From Dorea sp. D27 (GTDB lineage Bacteria > Bacillota > Clostridia > Lachnospirales > Lachnospiraceae): a stretch of DNA of 64,000 nucleotides. Numbering within the stretch: position 1 is the stretch's first letter; each line of letters starts with the position of its first letter. The stretch spans positions 1 through 64,000 of the forward strand of contig NZ_KQ236744.1 of the NCBI RefSeq assembly GCF_001185345.1, written 5' to 3'. The notes under the pieces are model-generated. The model searched no databases and was not told where the DNA came from. It saw only the letters and a program-made list of their open reading frames with translations. The translations under genes were made by a program, and so were the position numbers. Positions 57,122 to 64,000 of this stretch are shown piece by piece.

Positions 57122-57456
57122 TGCCCGTCCTCCTTATCAATAATGGTCACGTCAGGCATAATATTAGAACCAAGAATCTGATAGTCTATAAAAAAACGGT
57201 CTTTATCGTAGATAAGTCCATAATGCGCCTCCAGATACTGAAGGCTTTCCGGATAGGCACCCTCTATAGCATAGCAGTGAGCTATGCCACGGCTGACCGC
57301 CGTCTCCAAAGTCTGCTTCTCCTGATCGGAAGCTTTATCAGAGAAGGAAGATATACCGTACCAGAAACAACCAAATACTATAAAAAACACTATAATAGAA
57401 ACAATTATGTTTCTACCGTTTGCTTTGGACTTATTGGATACAAAACGTTGTTTCAT
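57118..57456 (-). CDS. Small membrane protein of pilus cluster
   Basis: The 112 residues have a membrane segment (about 18-38) after a basic leader and a short C-terminal domain (AHCYAIEGAYPESLQYLEAHYG) of the type seen in minor pilins. Starts 18 bp after the PilC gene. Not otherwise recognised. Confidence 0.65.
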   Translation of the reverse strand: MKQRFVSNKSKANGRNIIVSIIVFFIVFGCFWYGISSFSDKASDQEKQTLETAVSRGIAHCYAIEGAYPESLQYLEAHYGLIYDKDRFFIDYQILGSNIMPDVTIIDKEDGQ

Positions 57457-57474
57457 TTATATTACCCCAATCTT

Positions 57475-58524
57475 TTATATGCTAGACATGATTCCCATTA
57501 ATGGCAGCATCACAGACAATAATATCATCCCTACGATAAGGGATAGTATGATGACAAGTGTAGGTTCAAGAGTTGCAATAATGTTCGTGAACCTCTGGTC
57601 TATCTCCTCCTGGTATCTGTCTGCAATATCGCCCATAACTTCATCCAGTACACCTGCTTTGGAACCAATAGAAGCCATGCGGGCATATATTCCGGAAAAA
57701 ACGTCCATATCAAGCAGCACCTGGGAGAGATCTTCCCCCTCCTGCATCTTTGTCTGGCACTGTTCCAGCTTCTGGCGGAAGTTATCATTATCTGTAAGTT
57801 TGGAGGTGAGTTCCAGACATTCCGACTGTGTCATACCGCTGCTCAAGGTCAATGCCATTCCACTGGCAAATCTGCAGGCGGCCATTTTCTCAGAAACGGA
57901 ACGGGTCCAGGCAAACCTGGCGGTGAACCTGCCAAACCACGCGCGTCCACTTTTTGTGCGCGTAACTAGGATGATAAAAACAATGAGAACGGCCAGCACA
58001 GATATGAACACGACGGAATACCGATTCAGCGCGCTTCCCAGATTAAGAATGGCTTTGGAAAAACCGGTCATCTCACTCCCAAGCTGCCGGAACACCTGGT
58101 TGAATATAGGCATTACCTTTGTTATAAGCACGACGATAACGAGCAGCATCATACATATCATGATGAGAGGATATGTGACTGCATTCTTTACCGACTGGGC
58201 GATTGTCGCCTCGCGGTCATAGTGCTCCGCAAGTGATTTCATCACATCGTCCAGCTTACCGGTCTGTTCGCCTATATTTACCATTTGCAGCATATAATCG
58301 GGAAAGGACTCTGTTGAGACAAGTGCTTCATAAAAACTTCCAGTTTCAAACAAAGTTTTCTGCATGTTCATAAGAAGTTCCTGTTCATCAGAACTTTTGC
58401 TTTCTTCCAGCATCAGAGTAACCCCCTCTATCGATGAGATGCCGGACTGTAAGATCATTGCCATCTGAGAACAAAAGGCAGATATTTCCATGTTGGAAAG
58501 AGGGGTAAATATTTGCTGCGCCAT
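57475..58524 (-). CDS. pilC: Type II secretion/type IV pilus inner membrane platform protein (PilC/GspF)
   Basis: The 349 residues contain two T2SSF domains (about 12-135 and 210-335), each with membrane segments; motifs FCSQMAMILQSGISSIEG and FASGMALTLSSGMTQSECLEL mark the two repeats. It forms the membrane platform on which pilus ATPases act. First of the structural pilus genes. Confidence 0.92.
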   Translation of the reverse strand: MAQQIFTPLSNMEISAFCSQMAMILQSGISSIEGVTLMLEESKSSDEQELLMNMQKTLFETGSFYEALVSTESFPDYMLQMVNIGEQTGKLDDVMKSLAEHYDREATIAQSVKNAVTYPLIMICMMLLVIVVLITKVMPIFNQVFRQLGSEMTGFSKAILNLGSALNRYSVVFISVLAVLIVFIILVTRTKSGRAWFGRFTARFAWTRSVSEKMAACRFASGMALTLSSGMTQSECLELTSKLTDNDNFRQKLEQCQTKMQEGEDLSQVLLDMDVFSGIYARMASIGSKAGVLDEVMGDIADRYQEEIDQRFTNIIATLEPTLVIILSLIVGMILLSVMLPLMGIMSSI

Positions 58525-58580
58525 AAGAACTCCTTTCTTATATAATAAATAATAATGAATGTATCATAATTGATACGTAA

Positions 58581-59504
58581 TTAATACGTATACTTTAACA
58601 CATAGTTCGTACCGTCTCCGACGGCCTCTTTCAAAGACTTGTTGTCACTGTTAGCGGCAAAGGTAGGATCCATCAGTTCCCATGATGTGCCATCAAATTC
58701 GATAATACTGTCAATCCATCCCTTATCATCCACATATGTGCTGATCCAGGAGTGATATGCGTCTCCAGCATAACCTATGTCCAGCTTAGTTGGGATACCT
58801 TGTGATCGGAGCATTGCCGCCATCAAAGAGGCATAATCGAAGCAGATACCTTTTCCGGTGTCAAGTGTCTCATCAACAACGGGTAGATACCCATAAGTGA
58901 CGGAAGATGCTTTATCATTGTCATAAGAAACATTTTCAATTACGTAATGATATATGTTCTCCACGACCTCCAAATCAGAATGTGCGCCTTTTGCTAACGC
59001 TTCCCCCTTTTTGACAGCCTTTGAATCAGGGGTAAAATTGACATATTGATTCGGGTAGAGGAAAGGGGCAAATTCATCTGCAATCTTTACTTCGATATCC
59101 TGGGCAAAAGCGATGCTATACATATCGTCCTGCACATTTTCCAGCAGGCTTGCTGAATATGTGCCGTTTCCGGCTGAGAACGGGAATGTCTCGTAATCTC
59201 CGCTCTGGGACAGCAGATAAGTGTAAGTGGTACCGTCAGGGGCGGCAAACTGCAGCTTGACCTTCCCGTTGGTGCCCCTGTACTGCACCATCATATATCC
59301 CTGGTCCGTGTGCGATGCGTCAAATGTCACGATATCATTACCATATGTAGTTGTCCCGCTCGCCTCCGGCACGAGGGCCTGAGGAGTATTGTCACGTACG
59401 GGTCCTGATTTGGAAGGCGAACTTTTTTTCCCCCCGCAGCTGCAAAAAAGGATACAGCACAGGAAGAGCAACAATACGGATTGAAAAATTGCCTTCTTAT
59501 TCAT
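58581..59504 (-). CDS. Transglutaminase-like lipoprotein
   Basis: The 307 residues begin with a signal peptide whose lipobox LFCSC gives a lipidated cysteine near residue 23. A C-terminal transglutaminase/protease-like domain has Cys in GKGICFDYASLMAAML, His in DAYHSWIST and Asp in ELMDPTFA, so the triad is intact. It would act outside the membrane, perhaps cross-linking or cleaving surface proteins. It lies between the regulator genes and the pilus genes. Confidence 0.88.
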   Translation of the reverse strand: MNKKAIFQSVLLLFLCCILFCSCGGKKSSPSKSGPVRDNTPQALVPEASGTTTYGNDIVTFDASHTDQGYMMVQYRGTNGKVKLQFAAPDGTTYTYLLSQSGDYETFPFSAGNGTYSASLLENVQDDMYSIAFAQDIEVKIADEFAPFLYPNQYVNFTPDSKAVKKGEALAKGAHSDLEVVENIYHYVIENVSYDNDKASSVTYGYLPVVDETLDTGKGICFDYASLMAAMLRSQGIPTKLDIGYAGDAYHSWISTYVDDKGWIDSIIEFDGTSWELMDPTFAANSDNKSLKEAVGDGTNYVLKYTY

Positions 59505-59523
59505 GTGCTGTATCCTCCTTTAA

Positions 59524-60249
59524 CTATTCAGTAGGCGATATTAGTATTTCCAGCGTATTCCCTGAATGGTCAGGTATCATGATGTTCACCGGCTGGCTCG
59601 GTATTTTAAAGGTTATGGTCTCGTTATCTTTATCGACGGACTCTGGTTCCACCGTATTGCCGTCAGACCCGGTTCCGGTTATGCCGTCATAATCTATGCC
59701 CGAATAAGTGTCACGCACAACTATATTAATATAGCCATTCTCTGTGTATGAGCGTATCAGTTCCGGTTTGTCCATATCAAGATGTGTCACTTCATATTTT
59801 TTAACCGAATACTGCCCGTTCATGGAGGTAGCTTTGATTAACAACGTACCGTTCTGCGGTATCGCCACCATGTAGTTTTTAGAATTGACCTTTTCCAGGG
59901 AGACTGGAGTACCGTCTATCGTTGCCGACACGCCGTCCACGGGAAGCAGCGTCCTGACCTGTATCTCATAGACGGCATTGTCTGTGGAATCTACATTTGT
60001 CCTCTGCGCGATGATCGTAGGGCGGAAGAAGAGAAGCGGCAGCAGGACAAGTATTACGAGTACAACGTAAGAGATGACCCTGCCGAGGCGAAACTCTGTC
60101 TTTTTAAAATTCCCCCATGACTCGAGTGTTTCGAGAGGAATGGCATTCGGTACAACTTCACATTCTGCAAAGATATTATTAAGGAGCTGGTTGGCAGTTT
60201 CAGAATCCAGTTCGGGTATTTTGTCAGGATTGGTGTTCGTATTATCCAA
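59524..60249 (-). CDS. Probable membrane anti-sigma factor
   Basis: The 241 residues start at TTG 60249 right after GGAGGAATCAACA, overlapping the sigma gene end by 8 bp. A cytoplasmic part (1-70) with ELDSETANQLLNNIF is followed by one membrane segment (about 73-93) and an extracellular domain of beta-rich, Ig-like character. Gene order and topology match anti-sigma factors of ECF pairs; no ZAS zinc motif was seen. Confidence 0.7.
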   Translation of the reverse strand: MDNTNTNPDKIPELDSETANQLLNNIFAECEVVPNAIPLETLESWGNFKKTEFRLGRVISYVVLVILVLLPLLFFRPTIIAQRTNVDSTDNAVYEIQVRTLLPVDGVSATIDGTPVSLEKVNSKNYMVAIPQNGTLLIKATSMNGQYSVKKYEVTHLDMDKPELIRSYTENGYINIVVRDTYSGIDYDGITGTGSDGNTVEPESVDKDNETITFKIPSQPVNIMIPDHSGNTLEILISPTE

Positions 60250-60832
60250 TGTTGATTCCTCCTTTCTGTTCTCCCAGTAATTTTTCAAGACTTGCACGCC
60301 CATGGGCAAGATACCGCTTAACAGTGCTGCGGCTGATGTCCATAGCGCTGGCGATTTCCTCAAGTTTCATCTCATTATAATACTTCATGATTATAACCTG
60401 GGATTCCTGGGGAGGGAGAGAAAGGATTTTTTCCATCAGCTCTTCATTGGCATTTTTCCGTGCGAACTCCTGCTCGGGATCCAATCCGCCATCGGCCTGT
60501 GTTTCCATAAGGGATTGGCCGTCGGCAGCGCCTCCGAGTTCCTGAACCTGTTGACGCCGTTTCTTGCAGGCGTTCAGGCATATACGAAAATTGATCTGGT
60601 TCAGCCATGATATAAAAAGCCTTGGGTTCTTTATCTTTGTGATATTTTTTAATACGAGTATGTATACTTCCTGCAGAATGTCCTGTGCAAGATAGGCATC
60701 TTTAACATACTGATATGTGAATTTATACTGCTTCTGGTAGGTAGCCGCATATATTTCGGCAAAAGCATCACTGTTTCCTTTTTGGGCCTTTTTAACCAGA
60801 CCGGCAATATATTCATAATCTAATTCTGCCAT
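60242..60832 (-). CDS. ECF-type RNA polymerase sigma factor
   Basis: The 196 residues comprise sigma-70 region 2 (AYLAQDILQEVYILVLKNI; RLFISWLNQINFRICLNACKKRR) and region 4 (LPPQESQVIIMKYYNEMKLEEI; AMDISRSTVKRYLAHGRASL). The start MAELDYEY follows AAAGGAAATCAAGCTT. It probably directs the cell-surface genes here with its coupled anti-sigma partner. Confidence 0.9.
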   Translation of the reverse strand: MAELDYEYIAGLVKKAQKGNSDAFAEIYAATYQKQYKFTYQYVKDAYLAQDILQEVYILVLKNITKIKNPRLFISWLNQINFRICLNACKKRRQQVQELGGAADGQSLMETQADGGLDPEQEFARKNANEELMEKILSLPPQESQVIIMKYYNEMKLEEIASAMDISRSTVKRYLAHGRASLEKLLGEQKGGINIG

Positions 60833-60851
60833 AAGCTTGATTTCCTTTTCT

Positions 60852-61538
60852 TTATTCGTATACCCGCTGGTTGGCGAGAGCAATAAGCCTGGTTATCTGC
60901 AGGAATTCTTCTTCGCTGTTCAGTGCGAATCCGGCTTTGTATTCGATAGGCAGTGCTTTCGGAGAGGCGTTGTGCCTCTCTACTTTCCTTTCGACACTTT
61001 CCAGGAAATTATTAAGTTTTGCCTGATCGCAGTCTTCAAAGATAGCTAGAAACTTATTTCCACCGTTTCTTCCTACAAAACCGTGATTGGCTGCTGCGGA
61101 AGACAGCAGCGTGGAAAATTCGGATAACAGCTTATTACCGGCAGCGTGGTTGTACTTGGAATTGATTTCCGGCAGATTCGTCAGATCCAGTACTGCACAG
61201 CCGATGCTGGCAGGAAGATTCTGATCAATGTACTTTTCAATCAGTACGTCACAGCTGAACCGGTTTGGTATGCCTGATAACGGATCGGAATAAGCGACCT
61301 GATACAAATTGTGGTAGTTCAGCTTCATTTCAGAGATAACACTAAAATCCATCAAAAGAAATATAAAACTTGCCATTAAAATTATCCAAACGACCGCAAA
61401 CAGTATAGTGGCAGCCATATTGGAAAAAATATACTGCTTGATATCCGAATTCAGCAGCAGACAGATACTGACCAGGGTCAGGATGACAAGGACAGTGAGC
61501 TGGACCATTTTTAAAAGGCTTAATTTTTTCATTTGCAT
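60852..61538 (-). CDS. Membrane protein with degenerate GGDEF domain
   Basis: The 228 residues carry two membrane segments (about 10-30 and 38-62) and a GGDEF-fold domain starting SDPLSGIPNRFSCD. The active-site motif reads GGNKF instead of GGDEF, so cyclic di-GMP synthesis is not expected. It may bind a nucleotide or act as a partner. First gene of the cluster, upstream of the sigma factor. Confidence 0.85.
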   Translation of the reverse strand: MQMKKLSLLKMVQLTVLVILTLVSICLLLNSDIKQYIFSNMAATILFAVVWIILMASFIFLLMDFSVISEMKLNYHNLYQVAYSDPLSGIPNRFSCDVLIEKYIDQNLPASIGCAVLDLTNLPEINSKYNHAAGNKLLSEFSTLLSSAAANHGFVGRNGGNKFLAIFEDCDQAKLNNFLESVERKVERHNASPKALPIEYKAGFALNSEEEFLQITRLIALANQRVYE

Positions 61539-61780
61539 AACGCAAGACTCCTTTTCCCCTTTATGTTACGAGAACATATAATTATAGTCTATTATATCAT
61601 GATCATATGAAATGGAACAGAAAATTATTTTTTCAAAAAATATGCAAAATGTGAGCCCTTTTTGACCTGACAACGCTCTTAATAAATATAGGATAAATAT
61701 TGTCTAATTTATTAGTACACATAGTAAGAATGAATCAGAATGAGATATTGAGGATTTAGAAGCGGGAAGGAGAAGCTGAT

Positions 61781-64000
61781 ATGAAAAAGTTTAAAAGATG
61801 GCTGGCATTGATACTTGCTGTCGTATTGGTTGGTTCCAATGCGTTGTATTCGATGAGCAGCGCGCTGAAGGCAAACGAGATGGATGCCGCACAGGAGACA
61901 TCTGCCCAGGCGGCAAGCGAGCCGGCGCCTCAGGAGCCGGAGAGTAATAATGAAGGGGTGGACGTCAGCGTAGTCGACCAGGGTAGTACGGCGCCTGCAC
62001 AGAAGCCGGCCCAGCAGCCTGTACAGCAGGAACCGGCGCAGCCGACAGGGCAGAATTCGGAACCGGCGGCCTCTGTGACGGAGCCACAGGAAAACGAGTC
62101 AGAACAGCCCCAGGGAGAGACTCCCGAGGAGGCGAAATATGGCGTTGTAATACACAAGCCAGAAGCAGACGGCGGCGTTGTCAAAGTGTGGACGGCAGGG
62201 GATAAGAAGACAGTCTCATATGATGGCAATAATATATATAAGGAAGAAGTAGCGGAAGGTACTACATACAATATCGAGATAACAGCGAACGATGGCTACG
62301 TAGTAGAGAAAGTAACCGACAAGAACGGAACGGTTATCAATCCTGTGGGTGTAAACGGAAATGTTTACACATATTCTCTTACAGAGGTTGCGGAAGATAA
62401 AGAAGTTTCTATATTATATAAGGAAGTAAAAGCGTCAAACAAGTCTGAAGATAAGGACGATACAAAAGAGGACGATAGAGAAGGAACGGCAGTAGAGACT
62501 ACGGAAGCCAGACCTGCAAAGAAAGTCAGCGAGACCGTGGACGGGACAGTTATCACGGTAGAAGCGCCAGAAGGCGTGCTTGCAGAAGGATGGACCTTGT
62601 CTGTGAAGCCGGTTTCCAAGAAATCTGTAGAAGCCGCTATAGAAAATGCACTGGAGGAAGAAAGAGAGATTTCCGGTATCAAAGCATTTGACATAACGAT
62701 ACTTGATAAGGACGGAAAAGAAATACAGCCGGATGGAAATGTTAATGTTACATTTAGCAATGTCGGCATAGACGGCGAAGTCCTTGAAGTCTATCATGTA
62801 AATGATTCTAAGAAGAAGGCGGAGCTTGTCGGCCAGGCCGTTGGGAGTTATGCCGTAGGATGTGAGGCGGAGCATTTTTCAATCTATACGATAGTAGGGA
62901 CAGATTGGATTTATGCCCGTGAAGCGTCTCAGGCATATGAGATGTATGTAGGTGATGAAATCACACTCAAAAGTACAGGGAACGAACAGTGGTATTATGA
63001 CACGAAAAATAATGAATGGGGAGTGCAAGACTCTGTAAGCGATAAGATTAAATTATCGAAAGAGAAGGAGTATTCTGTTCTGCTGAGCGCTCTGAAAGCG
63101 AGCGATTCGGTTATCAAGATAACGCATAAATACGATTATAAATATGATGCAAGCCAGAAATGGAAAACATTAGAAGAAAACTTTTACATTCAGATAAAAG
63201 ACCGGCAGACGGTAACCGCTGTCACGGTTACAGGTGAGTCTCAAGTGTTGACAACAGCGGATGAGCCACTTCAGCTTACAGCTACGACGGATCCTGCCGG
63301 TGAGGAAGTGACATGGGCTTCCAGCAACCCGAAGGTTGCCAGCGTATCCAAGGATGGAAAAGTCACAGCGTTAAATACAGGAAGTGCCGATATTACAGCG
63401 AGCGCAGGCAATGTAGCGTCAGACCCTTATGAAATCACGGTTACACAGCCATATACGCTGACATTCAATAGGAATGGCGGAACAGGCTCGGCGGCGCCCG
63501 AAGCGATACAGACAACGGAAGGTTCTTATATAACACTGCCAGATTATAAAGGGACAAACGGGACAAAATTATTTGTCGGATGGAGCACAGACAGTAAAGC
63601 TACAGGTGAGGGACCCGATCACTATAAATCCCCTGTATATGAAGCAGGAAGCAATTATATGATGCCTGCAAAAAATGTAACGCTATATGCAGTATGGGCA
63701 GCCCAGAATCTGGATGCAGACTTTTTTATACGGAAGGACGGGACGATTCCTACAGAGCCTCAGGGGCATGCGGCAGCTGAATATACCAAGGCAATAGGTA
63801 TAAAAGGTGCAATAAAGATAGGGGCATTCTATACGAACAGTACGGTTCCGGGAGTTACCGACAGACTGAATAAGGTTCCGGACGACAGCCAGATTAAAAA
63901 CGCCTATCCGCAATATAACCCTTCCACACAGTATGTCTTGTGGTATGTTATCAAACATCAGGACAACTGGCATGTAGACGGTGTACTATTGGATAAGGAT
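61781..64000 (+). CDS. Large secreted surface protein with Ig-like and InlB-type repeats, C-terminus outside window
   Basis: The frame is open from ATG 61781 (after GGGAAGGAGAAGCTGAT) for 740 codons to the window end. A signal peptide (MKKFKRWLALILAVVLVGSN, cleavage likely after ALKA) precedes a Pro/Gln/Glu-rich low-complexity region (about 35-115). Then come a beta domain, a BIG2 Ig-like domain around residues 490-560 (ASSNPKVASVSKDGKVTALN) and an InlB/Flg_new repeat (TLTFNRNGGTGSAA ... NVTLYAVW, about 565-645). It is a cell-wall or adhesin-type protein; no anchoring signal is visible. It is divergent from the sigma-factor operon across 242 bp, where a weak TTGACC (61662-61667) is the only promoter hint. 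Confidence 0.88.
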   Translation, partial: MKKFKRWLALILAVVLVGSNALYSMSSALKANEMDAAQETSAQAASEPAPQEPESNNEGVDVSVVDQGSTAPAQKPAQQPVQQEPAQPTGQNSEPAASVTEPQENESEQPQGETPEEAKYGVVIHKPEADGGVVKVWTAGDKKTVSYDGNNIYKEEVAEGTTYNIEITANDGYVVEKVTDKNGTVINPVGVNGNVYTYSLTEVAEDKEVSILYKEVKASNKSEDKDDTKEDDREGTAVETTEARPAKKVSETVDGTVITVEAPEGVLAEGWTLSVKPVSKKSVEAAIENALEEEREISGIKAFDITILDKDGKEIQPDGNVNVTFSNVGIDGEVLEVYHVNDSKKKAELVGQAVGSYAVGCEAEHFSIYTIVGTDWIYAREASQAYEMYVGDEITLKSTGNEQWYYDTKNNEWGVQDSVSDKIKLSKEKEYSVLLSALKASDSVIKITHKYDYKYDASQKWKTLEENFYIQIKDRQTVTAVTVTGESQVLTTADEPLQLTATTDPAGEEVTWASSNPKVASVSKDGKVTALNTGSADITASAGNVASDPYEITVTQPYTLTFNRNGGTGSAAPEAIQTTEGSYITLPDYKGTNGTKLFVGWSTDSKATGEGPDHYKSPVYEAGSNYMMPAKNVTLYAVWAAQNLDADFFIRKDGTIPTEPQGHAAAEYTKAIGIKGAIKIGAFYTNSTVPGVTDRLNKVPDDSQIKNAYPQYNPSTQYVLWYVIKHQDNWHVDGVLLDKD

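Overview
The window looks like the chromosomal replication-origin region of a Gram-positive, low-to-medium GC anaerobe. I infer a Lachnospiraceae / Clostridium cluster XIVa bacterium. The basis is the gene order around dnaA (gyrA-gyrB-recF-yaaA-dnaN-dnaA on the minus strand, rpmH-rnpA-yidD-yidC-jag-mnmE-mnmG-rsmG and parA-parB-serS on the plus strand), two perfect TGTTTCACGTGAAACA parS sites, AGGAGG-type ribosome binding sites, and DUF4446/DUF3881-type genes. The species cannot be fixed from the sequence alone.

Regions. (1) 1-1254: a small serine recombinase beside a 138-bp segment bounded by perfect 17-bp inverted repeats and containing an outward promoter; this is a candidate phase-variation switch in front of a gene that leaves the window. 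(2) 1379-14923: a carbohydrate catabolism locus. A DeoR regulator and a minus-strand operon (alpha/beta hydrolase, TIM-barrel isomerase, Gfo/Idh/MocA oxidoreductase, xylulokinase-type kinase, ketose 3-epimerase, one-permease sugar ABC importer) face a plus-strand operon (zinc polyol dehydrogenase, deoxyribose-phosphate aldolase, split transketolase). Together they could import a pentitol or ketose, oxidise it, epimerise it at C3, phosphorylate it to xylulose 5-phosphate and pass it to transketolase. (3) 15023-24439: a second sugar ABC operon with two permeases, an amidohydrolase and an M24-fold protein that has lost most metal ligands, followed by a LacI regulator and a divergent aldose 1-epimerase. 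(4) 24417-30541: PlsC acyltransferase, two-subunit fumarase/tartrate dehydratase, a C-GCAxxG-C-C protein, a membrane diguanylate cyclase and a GntR-ABC module.

(5) 30594-52158: the conserved origin core. DnaA boxes lie on both sides of dnaA, giving a bipartite oriC as in Bacillus, and parS sites precede parA-parB. The plus strand carries the ribosomal protein, RNase P, membrane insertase and tRNA-modification genes. (6) 52163-54500: a decayed patch with a long palindrome, a truncated tRNA-Arg next to an intact tRNA-Arg(CCT), an Rhs/YD-repeat remnant with two frame breaks, and two small membrane proteins that may be orphan immunity genes. (7) 54638-61538: a minus-strand type IV pilus-like cluster (PilT, PilC, prepilin-like proteins) with a transglutaminase lipoprotein, an ECF sigma factor with a probable membrane partner, and a membrane protein with a degenerate GGDEF motif. 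(8) 61781-64000: the N-terminal 740 codons of a large secreted Ig-like/InlB-repeat surface protein that runs off the window.

Four GC-rich palindromes, three of them built on GGGGACGG...CCGTCCCC, are scattered through intergenic DNA. One sits beside the DnaA boxes of oriC and one ends just before the ribosome binding site of mnmE. No CRISPR array, rRNA operon or intact insertion sequence was seen.
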